Shown piece after piece: positions 24,080-37,834 of a DNA stretch of 64,000 bases. The notes beneath the pieces are model-generated. The model searched no databases and had not been told where the DNA came from. It saw only the letters and a program-made list of their open reading frames with translations. The translations under genes were made by a program, and so were the position numbers. How positions within the stretch are numbered: position 1 is the first letter of the stretch; every line of letters begins with the position of its first letter. The stretch is from Platerodrilus igneus (Eukaryota; Arthropoda; Insecta; Coleoptera; Lycidae), in NCBI GenBank assembly GCA_036346225.1, contig JARFIW010000139.1, positions 62,001 to 126,000 of the forward strand, read 5' to 3'.

Positions 24080-24760
24080 ACTGCTGGTTTAAAAACGAAA
24101 TTCTTTACTCGTTACGTGCCAATATTAAATACTGATTATATTTAAAGTCACAATCAAACTAAAGAGTGTTTAGCATTTAAGAAATGTCATTAATAATATT
24201 CTACATTGGCATAGCAAACAACTAATGAATTACAATTACACAACGGTTAAAACACAATATAATGACGAATTCAGATTGCGTTTATTGACTCCAATGATAC
24301 ATGGAGAACATGACGACAAGCTTACAACAATTCCAAATTCTAAATACACCAATCAGCTTAAATAACTATAAAAATAAATCTTGCCTAATTGCTTACTAGG
24401 TTGACACGAACAAGCTCGACTCATCTAGAGGCTACTAAAATATAAAGACAAAAATACATATTTACAATATTGCGTTTAGACGCAATCAACCCACCAAAAC
24501 CAACGGTTAATCACTAACATAATTGATAGATAATCATCAAGTGTATCTACAATCTCAAAACCAATTAACGCAGTTATCCATCGCTATAAAAACATTATCA
24601 TATAAAACTACACTACAACCTGATTCTAATATTAAATAGAAAATAATATATTGCTTATTAATTTCTAAGTTTATCAATTACTAGCAAGTCTACGTACTGT
24701 AAGTAAATGAAACAGTTGCGCCTGTTGGCATTTATTGATGTTTGTTTACGTAGGCTCCTT
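24080..24760. other. AT-rich sequence, nothing recognised
   Basis: No coding frame, RNA gene or repeat is supported before the LINE 3' tail at about 24767. Confidence 0.4.
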
Positions 24761-24926
24761 ATCTCATCATAATAATAATAATAATAATAATAAACGTTTA
24801 TTTCCAACAGGAATACACCCAATTACAGGAAATAATTTAAAAATTATTTAACACACATTCACAAGGTATAATAATTGTGTACAAAAATAAACCTAATAGA
24901 AAAACAAAAGATTGACATATCAAAAA

Positions 24927-27755
24927 TTAATTAATATGTTTTATAAGGTCTTCAAATCTATCGTTAAAAATATCCGAACCATTGAAGTATTTGTTGTAAG
25001 TTAGACACACTACTGTGGCTGGAGAGTGCAACAATAAATTTGTTCTACTCGTTTGAAGATAAAAAGTATTGCTAAAACGCGCATGTTGACGAGGCACTAC
25101 CAATGAAATCTTTCCTAGTAAATAAGGGCAATCTATTTCATTGTTTAATAATTTATATAAAAATCTTATATTTATACTTTTTCGTCTGCACTGGAGTGAC
25201 CGACAATTAAATCTTTGAAGTAAAGCCTCATGGTCAGACCCAATAGGTGGATAGAATCCGTCACAGGTGAAAGATACATATTTTAAAAATTTCCTTTGAA
25301 CTGCTTCTAAGCTATCGCTATGAACTTTATAAATTGGTTGCCATATCAGAGATCCGTATTCAAGTTTAGATCTAACAAGAGTGTTAAATAGTAGTAGTAA
25401 TGTATCGACAGAGAAGTTGCTGCAGTTTCTGTATATTAGACCATAAGATTTATATGCACTTGAAATACATTTATTACTATGTTCAACGAAGTGGAATTTT
25501 TCATCAAATAGGATACCTAAATCTTGGAAGCTAGATAATCTTTGAACAAGGGTTTCTTGTATGAAGTACGAGAAGTTTATCATGTCATGCTTTCGACCAT
25601 ACGAAATTACACAGCATTTTGTATATTTAGATGCAACCGATTACTTAAGCACCAAGTAGTCAAACTTTCAATATCGTTTTGTAAAAGTATGCAGTCGTCA
25701 ATAGAAGTAATAGTTTTGAAAATTTTAAATCGTCTGCGAACAGTAATTTTTCTGCTTTGATAGAATCCACAATATCATTAATAAATATTAGAAAAAACAA
25801 AGGGCCAAGATTTGACCCTTGCGGGACACCCGATGTTGGAGTAAATGTTTGAGAGTGATAGTTCGAATAAGCTACGTGCATTTGTCTATTTAAGAGGTAA
25901 GACTGAGTAAGGTCCAAAAGTGCTTGTGAGAATCCAATAGCATTTAGTTTACTCAAAAGAATGTAATGATCGATTTGATCAAAGGCTTTCTGGAAATCAG
26001 TGTAGATAACATCAACTTGTTTGTTGCTCTCGAGTGATTCACAAACAAATTGGCTGAATGTAGCTAAGTTGGTAATTGTTGATTTCCTTTCCATAAAGCC
26101 GTGTTGCGCAGGTGTAATATAAAGTTTTATTTGAGCATATATATGCTTGTATAATAACGACTCAAAAACTTTGGCAATATTCGATATAATGGAAATAGGA
26201 CGATAGTTAGTAACATCGGAGGTGGAGCCCTTCTTGAGTACTGGTGTAATCATCGACATCTTCCATATATTCGGAAAAGACCGCTGTCTAAGAGAAAGAT
26301 TGTATAGGTAGCATAAAGGTTTGGCTAATACATTTGCGCAGTCTTTAACAAAGAAAGACGGCACAGCGTCGACACCAGCAGTATTTTTGTTTTTTAGTTT
26401 TCTTATAGCTTCCAACACTTCCACCTCAGTAAAACTTGTTACCGAAATAAAGCGAGTGTTAAGAAATACTGGAGTGGTGCTCGATGAATTTGACTTAACA
26501 TAAACACTTCTGAAGTGTAAAGCAAATGCATCTACAATTTCTTGCTGAGTAGTGATAGTTTTATCATTGTATTTCATTGTACCAGGTATCCTAGTAGAGC
26601 CTTTCTTGTTATTTACAAATTTCCAAAAATACTTCGGTTCCGAAGAAATGTTCACCTGAATCTTGAGAATAAACATTTTGTACGCTTTATCAATTAATGT
26701 TTTACATAAGGATCTTATGGATTTAAATTTAACGTAATCATTAATACTGTGACTTTGTTTATAGTTCCTCCAAAGTTTATGTTTTAGTTTCAATTGGTTA
26801 ATTATAATTGAATCAAACCACGGTGGATATGTACGGAATACTTAATACGATAGCGTGGCACTGTCGATTTAAATAACTTATATAAAGTATTGTAGAATTC
26901 CAAAATTGCAGAGTTAATGTCCTTGGTTTGATATACAGGCGCCCAGTCTACTGAACAAAGGGAATCGTACAGTAGCGGAAAATTAGCTTTTGAAATTCCA
27001 CCTTACATCTTCATTATTTATTGAGAAATTGATGTCTAATTTATATTCAATATAAATTGAGATATCTAAAGTTGGATGATAGCCGTCTTCAGGAACCATT
27101 GGAAAAGCACATTTAGACACTTTTGTGGCGGTGTTACAGAGAACTAAGTCAAGTAAACGATCAGATACATTCAGTATTTCATTATATTGTGTTAGGTTAT
27201 TGAAAGCACAAAAGTTGTTGACTACAGTGGCAGCTGCACTACTAGTATTGAAACAGTAATTAGAGATGTTGAAGTCACCTAATAATATAATTTTTCATTG
27301 GTACAAAGAACCAAACTATTTAATAAATCGAAAAATGTTTCATAATCGGAGGTTTTCGTAGAAGGGGGTATATATATTACAAAAATGGAAAGGAAAGAAT
27401 TGAAACTGGTTTTAATTCTTGCGCCGCAAATATCAATTGCGGGAAGCGCTGACGCCAACGATGATATATCAATTTCCATACACGAAAATCCTTTATCGAT
27501 TGCTAATAATACTCCACCTCCACGAGATGTATTAGTTAAATCAGAACGACGATATTTTCTAAATATTGTGAAATTATCGTTAAATAATTCTCCATTGTAA
27601 ACATCAGTGTTTAACCAAGATTCAGTTATAGCAACAATGCAATCCTGCAGAATAGATACATTATTAAAGAATTCTGTAACCTTTGATCTCAACCCTCGCA
27701 CATTTTGATATAAAATATTTACAGATGGATTGAAATTGGGTGAAGCATTTAGTTT
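24927..27755 (-). pseudogene. LINE ORF2: endonuclease and reverse transcriptase
   Basis: The endonuclease starts near 27755 with NILYQNVRGLRSK and includes CIVAITESWLN. The RT part (26793-25660) has KNKNTAGVDAVPSFF, STSDVTNYRPISIISN, VDVIYTDFQKAFDQIDH, TSGVPQGSNLGPLFFLIFIN and the catalytic LLFADDLK. A frame change near 25660 leads into the RT thumb and C-terminal part (25583-24927), ending at a stop. Another break lies between 26793 and 27279. The protein would nick target DNA and copy the element RNA. Confidence 0.85.
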
Positions 27756-28536
27756 TTTTGAGTAATCCTAGGTACATTATTAACATATTTAATCCGAATG
27801 TTGGTTTCGCCCTTTGATACACGTTCATGTAGTTCTTGCTTCAGACGTTTATATTCTTCTTGCTGGTATTTAGTCTTGTCGGATGTTATAATCAAATTTT
27901 TAAACTTTTCACGTGTTTTTAATGATGCTATGGATTTAATTACACCATAGAAATCAAATTCACAATGGAATTTGACTCTGAGCGGACGTGAACGTTTAAG
28001 ATCAGCTTTAGAGCCCACACGATGAACGTATAAGTTTGAACAGTCAGTACCGGGTTTAATAGTTTGAACTAGTTCTTTCACAGCGTTTTGCTCATTGTCA
28101 TCATTAGAAGATTCTGGCAAATTGAAAACGATAATATTATTTTTCCTTTGATTGCGATCGTTGATTTCTTGGATGGCAGTTTCAAGAGTGAAATTATTCG
28201 CTGAAGGTTCTCAAATATTTGTTGACTTCTAATCAGTTGCTTCATGTTATTCAATTCAGTTTCAAAATCAGCTTTTAATTTGTTAATTGATGAAGTAAAT
28301 TCATCCTGCAATGAAGACATCAAGTTTTTTAGATCACTATATTGTGATACATTATTATTGCATGAATTGCACACCAACTTGATTACTTTTGATTTAAAAC
28401 GAGTCAATCTAATATCGCTATCAGAAAGACCTAAACATGTGGTATGAACATGCATTTTACATACATCACATTCTATTGAATTAGTGTTAGGATTACATTG
28501 TGAATTGCAATTTACACATTTATCACGTTTATCCAT
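27749..28536 (-). pseudogene. LINE ORF1: PHD finger and RNA-binding-like protein
   Basis: It starts MDKRDKCVNCNSQCNP with a PHD-like cysteine/histidine cluster (IECDVCKMHVHTTCLG). A coiled-coil-like segment follows (KLADFETELNN region). After a frame change near 28130-28200 comes NNIIVFNLPESSND and a domain resembling the RNA-binding part of L1/CR1 ORF1 proteins, ending VPRITQKN. It lies directly upstream of ORF2. Its role is to bind element RNA. Confidence 0.75.
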
Positions 28537-28599
28537 TGTATTTGTTTCAAGTTGAAATTAGGAAACTAAACGTGGACACAAATTCTTCACGTTTTTGGG

Positions 28600-31480
28600 C
28601 GGTTAAAAACGACTATACTTTAGACAAACAACAACGCCTCGGATAGGATTGGGTTAGATATTATACAAAGGAAAAGTACGTTAGAAAACAATTAAAATGC
28701 AATTAATTTAATACTTACAATAGTTGATACTTGTAAAGAACTTGTAACAGCTTTTTAATATTGTTTTCAACGGAGCACTATACACAACACGTCTATACCG
28801 TACGAACGTTCAATGCTCAATTATGTCATCTGCATACCACGCCAGCCAAACGGATGTGGTAACGATAATGTGAAAACTTCAATGGTACGACCAAGTAAGC
28901 ATTAGTTTAAATAACCTCCGAATGCGGGAGTAAGATATTCGACTAAAAACGTATATTAAAATCAGGGCTACCAATCATGTAAAGAAAGAAAGCATTTTTT
29001 CACCATAAGAATTTGTAACTCTTCTTTTGAGTATATATTATTATCACAGAAGAACCCATTCAAATCAAACATAGTGACACAGGTGCAAATAATGATTTCC
29101 AGTTTTCTTTAAAATAGCAACATTCACAGAATTCTTGACTATCCAGCACATGTCTAGATAAGGACCCGAGAGTATAACATATAACAAGCGGACTCGTGAA
29201 TTAAATAAAAGTACTGGCAAAGTTAGTTAACTAACGAGCTCTTGCAAACTTGAAATAACGAAAGTGTAGCGAACCATATATTTAAATAAGAAAAAATTTA
29301 AATAGTCTTTAAATCAAGGTGGCAAGAAAATTTAGAAGTATGAAATGGAACATAATTAAAGCTAAATATATTACGTGTTTTCTCTGACATTTCTAACAAA
29401 TGTTACAAAATTGTTATCGCTTCTTTGCTTTTTTAATTGTTACCAAATTATGTATTCGATCTTTTTATGCTAGTAACAAGATTCTTTTGAGTTTTAAATT
29501 TTTCTGCATAAAATGCACTCTCTAATTACACAAGAGAATTCGCTTTCTAAAGTAAAATTTTTTTTTATAGCCCCTCTTTAGCCTTAATGTTTTTTATAAA
29601 TACGGGAACTTGAATTATATACTAGTAGTAAAGCAGGATGCTTCCTCGTTTCTGTCCATAAACATTTTTTGTACATTGACTTATTTCAGTAAATTTAGCT
29701 GAAAACATGCGCACGGTTAGAGCTTCCGTAAATGTTTAACAACCTGCTAAGAAAAAGTAGAGTAAGAAGTTTTGTTGGGTATTTAAGCTGCATCTTATGG
29801 AACTTGAAGTTACGACAAAGTTTTAATGAAGTTGTATTAAATCGACGTCAAATATTTGTGTAAAAGCGCTGTATACGAGTAAACCCAAACATAACGTTAT
29901 TGCGGTATGCAAAGTTGTTGCTCGTAAACCAATGATGAAGGATTATAAAATGAAGTAATCCTGTAAGCGTACACTGTATTAAAGGACTTTGTGAAAAACA
30001 ATTTTTACATTCCGTAGCTGCACGTGCAGCGTTTGTTATTTTCTTTATTGCTTTTTGATTGTAGTTGTTTTTACTGATAGATACAGAGCCATTGGTTCAC
30101 TTCTGAAATACTGCGGGGAAGAAACCCTGCAGATAATGAAATTGAGCTCTGTTGTTTTCCGTGTGGAGTGTCTTCTTTCTATGTTAGTGATTTAGCATAG
30201 TTTGCCAAGCAGTAAAAAAAGAAATGATGCACATTTATGGCCGAGACTATTTACTGCTTTAGTGACATTTCTGTCTCCAATGGCGCCATACTTTTAAAAC
30301 GTTGACTACTTTCCGATAGTGCCGTTGTCAAAAAGATACAGTTTTCAGTGAGTTTTGATATAAAAATAATCGCGCACCGTTTACCGACCTTAAAGAATAA
30401 AGATATATTATAGTTTGAATTTTACTATAAAAAATAACTTATATTTTAAATTAATTTAAGAAAAAAATTTATGCTGAACCTGAAAATAAAAAGATTGAGC
30501 AAAAGCACACTTTGAGATTCAAAAAGAAGGTTTGAATGATTTCACAAAATTACACACAGCTATATAAAATTCAACGCTAATAAACTGCACTAAAACACAA
30601 TTTTTAAAAGACAACAATTTATAGTATTTTGAACGGGATAGATAAGAACAAATTTTGATGCGTTGGGTCCATAGAAACAATATAAAAGCGCGTGTTTAGA
30701 AACATTCTGATGTTTTATATTAAAAATCGTAAGAAACCTTAATAAAAGACGTATTTGGGTTTACATAATACTCTAATAAAGGGATCAACTTCTTGGAATT
30801 GTCAACACACGTGTTAAATAGCAAATTAACGATTATACTGAAAACAGGTAAACATGGATTTCAGAGAAATCAAAAGCACGTACAAAAATGTCTGGTTATG
30901 ATGTTAATATTTAAATTCACACATAGCTGAGAATGTATAAAATTCGTCTAATTCTCTGAATTTTAGTTTCGCTTTTGATTTTGATCGAACAAAATTCTTC
31001 GTTTAGGACTTCGGTCCAAGTTTGATGTGCACACCAAAGTTTATAATTATGAAAGAGGCAGTTTTAATCTGTATATCAAATATAAAATAAAGCATTACTA
31101 TGGAGAAATAATTAGCGTGTTCTATAAATTAACCGATCCTTATAGTTGGCGACATAAAACACTACTATAGTAAGCCTGCTTGTGGTAAAAGGCGATTAAA
31201 AGGCGCAGCAAGGGCAGCAGGCTTGCTGGCTAAAAGATATTGGAGGAGAGTCGGTTGGTCTCGGGCGATCCTCAATAATTTACAAGGTTGTTGGAGGTTG
31301 GCCGTGACAGATACGGTTTTTTGCTAAAATTTTTAAAAACTGCGTTGTGGAAAAATATGGGAACCTAGCACAATATTTTCCAGGTATGCGTGGCTAAAAC
31401 ACAAACTATGTATGATGGAGAGCTCACAAGTAAAATTCTTGTCCGGAGGCTCGTCATCGTAAGAATTTAAAACAACGGTT
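28600..31480. other. AT-rich sequence without recognisable gene
   Basis: No coding family is seen. A slightly GC-richer segment at 31165-31320 contains inverted words AAGCCTGCT and AGCAGGCTT and could be the leader of the LINE that follows. Confidence 0.4.
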
Positions 31481-31482
31481 TG

Positions 31483-33255
31483 ATTTAGTGATAGGGACTT
31501 AAAATGTAAGGTCATTACTTAGAGTAGATAAGTTAACGAATTTATTTGGGTATGGTAGACGAAATGACAGAGGAGAAAGATTAGTTGAGTTTTGCTAGGA
31601 ACATAGATTAATAACTCAAACACCCTATTCGAACAATATGTTAGAAGATATACATGGAAAGCGCCTGGTGATAGAGCTAGATGCCAAATAGATTATATTT
31701 TAGTTAAACAAATATTTAGAAACCAAGTTAAAAACTGTTGTAGCTATCCAGGGACTGACATAGATAGCGATCATAACTTAGTTAAAATGAAGTGTAAACT
31801 AAAATTAAAAAAATTGAGAAAGGTTAAAAGAGAGGGATGGGATCGAGGTAAGCTTAATGATAGATAAGTAAAGGGGAATATAAGCAAGTACAAAATAATT
31901 AGTTCAAAGAGATAGCTATAGGAGAGAACGTATAAAATAGATGGAAAGAAATAAAAAGGGCTGTACATAATACAGCAACACAGACTATTGGTAAGAAAAA
32001 AGTAGAAGCAAGAAAACCCTGGGTAACAAAAGAGATATTAGATTTAATAGAGAATAGAAGAATTGGATAGTGAAAGTAAGCAAAAATATAACAGAGTTAG
32101 AGACAAGATAGTACACGAGTGTAGAAAAGCTAGAAATAAATGGATAGATGAGAATTGTAAGGGTATACAAGATGATTTGGGAGTAGGTAAGACAGACAGG
32201 GCTTACAGGACAGTTAAAAATTTTTTCGGGGAAGATAGGAAAAATATAATGGTATTAAAGATGAGAATAATGAGCTTCTAATAAATAAAGTTGAGGTAGC
32301 AGATAGATAGAAAAGATATTTAGAAGATTCATATAAGGGAGACGATATGGATAAGTTAGAGAACGACCAAGAAGAGGATGTAGAAATACGGTTCTCAATA
32401 TTAAGAGAAGAATTTGATGGAGCGGATCTTAAACTAAATAAACCGCCGGGGATAGATGATATACCCGCAGAATTAATAAAATATGCAAGTCAAAAAACTT
32501 TAGACAGACTATGTGAACTAAAAGTAATATATGATACAGGTGAAGTCTCAATAGATTTCGAAAAAAATATTATTATCCCAATCTCAAAAAAGTCAGGAGC
32601 TGATAGGTGTGAGAATTTTAGAACGATTACTTTAACTTCCCACGCTTCCAAAATCTGACAATAATAATTAAAAATAGAGTAGATGCTTTGATAGAGAATT
32701 ATTTAGGGGAAGACCAATACCGTTTTCGTAAAGACCGAGGGACTAGAGAACCGATACTAATGATTAGGGTAATTATCAAAAAAAGGTTACAAAAAAATTA
32801 AAAGACTCGTTTCGCGTGTGTAGATTTAGAAAAAGCATTCTATAGGGTTCATTGGATTGTTATGTTTAGGGTTTTGCGGAAAATAGGACTCTCTCATAGG
32901 GATAGAAAAATTATTTACAGTCTATATAAAAATCAAAGCGTAGTAATTAGATTTGATGAAATACAAAAGAAAGTTAAGATTAAAAATGGTGTTAGACAGG
33001 GTTGTATACTATCTCCTTTGATTTTTAATGTTTATATTGAAGAAGTTTTAAACTTAGCTAGAGAGAGAAAAGAGATAGGTATTAGTGTACAGGGAGAGTA
33101 AATAGACATGTTACGTTTTGCAGATGATCTAGCCATTATAGCAGAGTCTAGAAAAGAGTTAGGAGAGTTTTTAATTATTTTAGATGAGATACTACAGAGT
33201 AACTATATTATGAGAAGTAACTCAGGAAAGACAAAGATAATGACAAGCTTGTAAC
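31483..33255 (+). mobile_element. Endonuclease-RT LINE with internal deletion
   Basis: The endonuclease start is recognisable (VIGT, stop, NVRSLLR) but jumps at about 31545 to its C-terminal part (RRNDRGERLVEF, then after frame changes QIDYILV and DIDSDHNLVKMK). RT blocks follow: KPPGIDDIPAELIKYA, KKSGADRCENFRTI, VRQGCILSPLIFNVYIEE and, after a stop, MLRFADDLAII. It ends near KTKIMTS at 33255. The frame is broken in at least five places. It is a relative of the elements at 18.7, 38.2, 55.8 and 63.8 kb. Confidence 0.8.
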
Positions 33256-34060
33256 AATTTCGATTTTCTGTTATTCAAATACACAAGTTTTGTTTGATAC
33301 ACCTAATCAATAAATGTTAAATTTCTATTGAAACCTTTTATTATTAAATTCATACATAGTACGCCCTTTACATTAGAATAGCAAAAGTACACTTCAAGTG
33401 AACTTCTAGTTGTTTGTATCTTGTTTCCATATCCTCCTTCCCCGCACATACTAGTAGAATTAAGGTTGCCTCGTGGAATAAGCCCTTTTAATATCAGATG
33501 TAGTACGTAGTTTTTAATCAAACATGCCGCCCGAGCAATTATTTAAGTGGAGTCAACATGTTCTATAAGTTAGTTTTGGTAATAGCATCGACCTAAAATG
33601 GTTGTGGATACATTTTAACGGTAAGAAAGTATTGCACAAGCTTACCCCAAATTTTTATTCTTTCGTTTCATTTCAGCGCAAGTTCTTGAAGTTCTTGAAG
33701 TTCTTCAAATTTTTATTCATTTTTTAGTTTAGCGTTTTAAGGATTAAACTACGTATCATTAAATATGAAGATAATTATAATTCCGAATTTTAAAATATTA
33801 AAGTCAAGTTACGAGTAAAGAAGTTATGGAAATTTAAGTATTGTAAAGAATCCAATCGTTAATCGTAAAACATACACTAAAAAAAAACAAACAATTCACT
33901 TGTTTGTTGTTGAGAACACCAGCCTGTGGGTGAGGAGAATATCCTTGATAGTGTCTAAAGCAATAATATAGTAAATTGTATGTTGGGAAGGTTCACTTCA
34001 GCCTAAGTGGTGAGGAGAATATCCTCTGAAGTGTTCCAGAACAACAGCTAATTATTATTT
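33256..34060. other. AT-rich sequence with a repeated hairpin unit
   Basis: CAGCCT, GGTGAGGAGAATATCCT and a closing inverse segment occur twice, at about 33921-33951 and 33999-34035. In the second copy CACTTCAG pairs with CTGAAGTG. The unit lies just before the hammerhead-like motif. No gene is seen. Confidence 0.5.
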
Positions 34061-34065
34061 GATTA

Positions 34066-34122
34066 CAGATTTCCTACTGATGATGACCACATAGTGGTCG
34101 AAATACGTATCTGGTATTTTAA
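34066..34122 (+). ncRNA. Hammerhead-ribozyme-like motif
   Basis: CTGATGA (34077-34083) is followed by one extra T and a perfect stem GACCAC-ATA-GTGGTC. Next come GAAA (34100-34103), a minimal self-complementary stem III (ATACGTAT) and C34111 at the expected cleavage position. Flanks can form an interrupted stem I. Hammerheads with very short stem III are known from Penelope-like elements and other retroelements. The extra base before stem II departs from the consensus, so activity is uncertain. Confidence 0.45.
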
Positions 34123-34627
34123 ATATTTTTTGTGGTAAGGGTTTTTTCATTTTATTCAAATTGTGCCACAGTGTTCCCCTATAGATTATTAATATGAGTG
34201 TTATGTTGAATTTTAAGTGTTTTGTAGAATTATGTAGTAAGAAAATGATATTCTGAATTATGTTAGGAATAAAATATATCAATTAAAATGAAATACATGC
34301 ATAATAGTAGCTCAATGTTTTAATGAAAAAAAGTGAAAGAATAACAACAGCTTTATTAGTATTCTATACTAATATAGAATGTATTTACATAATTCCAAAG
34401 TATTTACAGTTTTTCACTTATGCCTATTATATTTACAGAAAACAAATTAATTAGTACTAACATAGTATTAATTATGTAAAGTTACTAGGAATAATTTTTT
34501 CTCTCTCCCTGCGCCCCTCTAACAACTCAGGATTGACACGCTTAACTGCGTCCTCCTCTATGTCGTCAACTTCATTATATTCAGCTTCAAACATACCAAA
34601 ATCAAGCAATGTATTATCTTCTAATGG

Positions 34628-37600
34628 CTAGAGGATGGCATATTTTATACATATATTGTGTAATACTATACATGCATTTATTATTATACATGCTTGCAAT
34701 GAATCTGCATGCAAAGTCCTATATTGTAGTAGATACCTTAACCTGTTTTTAAGGACACCATTACAACATTCTATTTTCACGCGTGTGCTATTATGAGTCG
34801 TGTTGTAATTGGATTCTGGAGAACCTTGTGCATAATTTCCATCACTGGGTGTTAGCAATCATGTCCGTGGTGGATATCCTAAATCCCCTTAACAAATTCT
34901 TATTAACTGTTGAAAAAACATAACCTACCTATACATAGGAGGAAGTAATCTTTGCATTGATGGTCATGTAAACGCTTGAAATATCTTTGTACACCTGACT
35001 GATTCCAAATAAAGGCGTTGATGATGCTACCTGAATATTTTCCACATACATTCATAACTCTGATATCAACATCGCACACCTGCAAAATGATTTTTCTATT
35101 AGTCGTTATCATTTGAATAATGGATTTGTTACGAGCATTTTTACAGCTTAACCTTTTTACGCCTTTTTCCCAATTCGTAATTACATTTCTGCAACTACTA
35201 GTTTTATATTGTATGCAATTTAACTCGCGGGAATTACTTTTAAAAGATGGTTTAATTGAAGATTGGTTTTTATTAATAAATACATTGCAATGAATGAATT
35301 TTAAATAGAATTATTCGTAAATTGTTTTCCAACTTAGTAAAAATTACAAACCGCTTGGAATTAATGATAAATTGCTATTCGTATAAATGTTGTTCCTTAT
35401 GTGGATATACGAGTCTAAATATAAACAGATAAGAAGTGTAGTTCTGATTACCTTTGAAGGAGGTATGCTTTTAGATGTAACGTGTTGGATTGACAAGAAG
35501 TGCGGTTCTAATAACAACGAGTTGTTATAAACAGATGCGTAGTAGTCGGTTTTTGTTCTTGGTTCCGGTATATTAAGTACTTTGAGTGATACGCGTTTCT
35601 TTGCTGATTGTGTCTTTAGTTGTTTTTCTTGTAAAATAAAAGGTTTACGGAACATTGACATAGTGATTACGCGTTGCACGACAAATTGTTTTTGTTGCTT
35701 TTCTGTTAGAAATAAAAGTCGTAGAACTTGGAAAACCCGACCGCACGTGGTTGTTTTTATGGAAGATTGACTTAGTGATACCGTCGTTTTACTAATTGTG
35801 TTTTTTGTGGATTTGTCTTCCTATATTTGAACTGTGTGCTATCTAGTTTTCGTGGCCTCCTTTTCTTATCAGAGTAGTGCATACTTTGGTTTATTCAAAC
35901 GCAGTTTTAAAACTTGAGTGTTTCTAAAAAGGGTGATACAGTTGTAGCCGGTTTAGTAGAAAAAAAAAGAGGTTGCTTCTTATGAACAGGTATCTCATTC
36001 ACTTGTAAAGACAGTTGGTACTGTAGTTCCTGAATTTTCTGACCCCAACGAATCTAAAATAGATCTTTGTTTGCGCGAATTTGGTTATGCAAAAGCATTA
36101 GCTTTTACTTTGTTACCATAGGTAGCAAATAAAACGCTTCACGTTACTGTTAGTTTAATGCATTACGTCGTGCCTTGAAAGCCCGTGACTCTAAATTTTT
36201 ATTACTATTCTTTTTTACAATTTGTGTTACAAAATCTTTCAAAATTATTGTCTCAGGAAATAGAATTAACAAGAGATTTATCGATGTTACGTAGTTCCAC
36301 CAGCAAGATAATGTCTGCTGCTAACACCAGTGAAATACGTAGGCGTGATTAGTGTAAAGTGTGAGAAATTCCATCCACACCCTCACAGTCAAGGGTACAG
36401 TGCTTCGTTAGTGCAGGACATCGGGAATCCCACATTCAATTGCGAGGAAGCGTTGCTGAAGGACTGTTTGTAAGTTGAACTATTTTCTACTTGTTTTTAC
36501 TTTAAATACCTGTACGTTGCTTTGCCATACCTTTGGCGTTCTGATACCTTTTACCATAGACTTGCATGCTATTTTAAATAAAAAAAAAAAAAAAGAAAAA
36601 TCAATACTACTGGACTACTCATATTAATTGTGTTTACCTATTTATATTTTGTTAAAATTTTGTCTGCTTTATGTCTAATTGGTGTGTGAGGAAACGTTTC
36701 TGCTACTCCCCAATATTACCTCACTTTGTACTAAAGATTTGTTATATTGCTTTTAACGATGTTATAATATATAGATTATCCCAACAGTTTTTTTTTATTC
36801 TACAAAGTACTGAATAATTTATACTTGATCCGTATGCTATGCTTTTTCTTTGTTTCAGGTTTGCAGGACTAATTTGTTTTTTTTCAGGTTTACTATTCTA
36901 ATTTTTCTATTGCAGGTACTGTTACTAATTCCTTACAGCCGCGTACCTTATATGTTGGTCTGCTTTCCACAAACCCCTCCCCCTACTCTCCGATTGAGCC
37001 CGGTCCTTTCTTTGTTTTTCTTTGTGTTACGTACGGCCACGAGCCAACGTCACATAGATTTTGGCGCCCAACGTGGCAGCCGCTAATTAACGTAACAGAT
37101 TTAGCATACCAATTGCACATTGATGGAATGGTAATTTTTACGATTCACATACAAATGTTCGGGATATTCGGGATTGTGTTCCTTTGGAGATACAATTGCA
37201 ACGTGGGTACAATCAATACACCCAACTACTCCTAGAAAGCCATGTCTTTCATAAAACCTATGGTGATATACATTTGAATTTTATACATTTTAAATCGATG
37301 TATTTGTAATCTAGCTGCATCCAGTTCTGACAAATTACTAGGCATGTGTACCCACTCATTTAAAACTTCGGGTTCATTTAGAGCATTCGAAACTTCCTTA
37401 ATGCAGCGTGATACAGAGGGTTGAGACACATCTAAATAAATGTTTAAACCAACACTGCTATGATGACTGCCTGTTGCAAAAAATTTAGTGCAACCAAAAC
37501 CTAGAATATAATTATAAGTTTATTAATCTTGTAAGGGTTTGAAGAAACCAGCAAGTGTATAGGTGTTTCATCAAGCACTTAAAATAGAATTATTTTACCT

Positions 37601-37834
37601 TAGTTTTTACATCCAAACTGTTGTCCTACGCTGAGGGGTCATATACGTCTCCAAAACATCAGATAAGTAAGTAACTAACTCTTATGGTAGCCGAAATGTC
37701 TTAAGGAATGCATCATCATTCATACTTAAAAATGGATTTTTAGGATTTCGCGGAATTCTATAGGTATCTACATTCCTTTCTGCCAATTCTAGATGTTCTA
37801 TTAACAATACGTTTGCGTTAAACAAATTGTCCAT
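34628..37834 (-). pseudogene. HARBI1-like PIF/Harbinger transposase with introns
   Basis: Exon 1 (37834-37599) starts MDNLFNANVLLIEHLEL and has YRIPRNPKNPFL. Exon 2 (37500-37110) has SQPSVSRCIKEV and the first catalytic Asp in GCIDCTH. Exon 3 (35079-34929) has DVDIRVMNV and AFIWNQSGV. Exon 4 (34887-34628) has the second Asp in GDLGYPPRT and the Glu in KIECCNGVLKNRLR. The intron borders fit GT...AG, with introns of 98, 2030 and 41 bp; the joins restore the expected family order. A stop after FRLP and frameshifts in exon 2 (near 37478 and 37245) make it a pseudogene. The second intron holds unrelated repeat DNA. Confidence 0.8.
35082..37108. other. Content of the 2-kb Harbinger intron; LTR-like end with PBS
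   Basis: The intron is much longer than usual for this family and carries foreign-looking sequence. TGGCGCCCAACGTGG (37062-37076) is a classical retroelement primer-binding-site sequence, and the 200 bp before it look like an LTR end. No gag or pol follows. Weak frames at 35880-36400 have no recognised relative. An A-rich run lies at about 36577-36600. Confidence 0.4.

Larger units (their letters stand above)
24767..28570 (-). mobile_element. CR1/Jockey-type LINE, nearly full length
   Basis: The order on the minus strand is PHD-type ORF1, APE endonuclease, RT and a short 3' region. It ends in an (ATT)n microsatellite tail (read as AAT repeats at 24767-24796), as is usual for CR1-like elements. 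Length is about 3.8 kb, near full size. The reading frames contain a few frameshifts, so the copy is inactive but not old. Confidence 0.85.
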
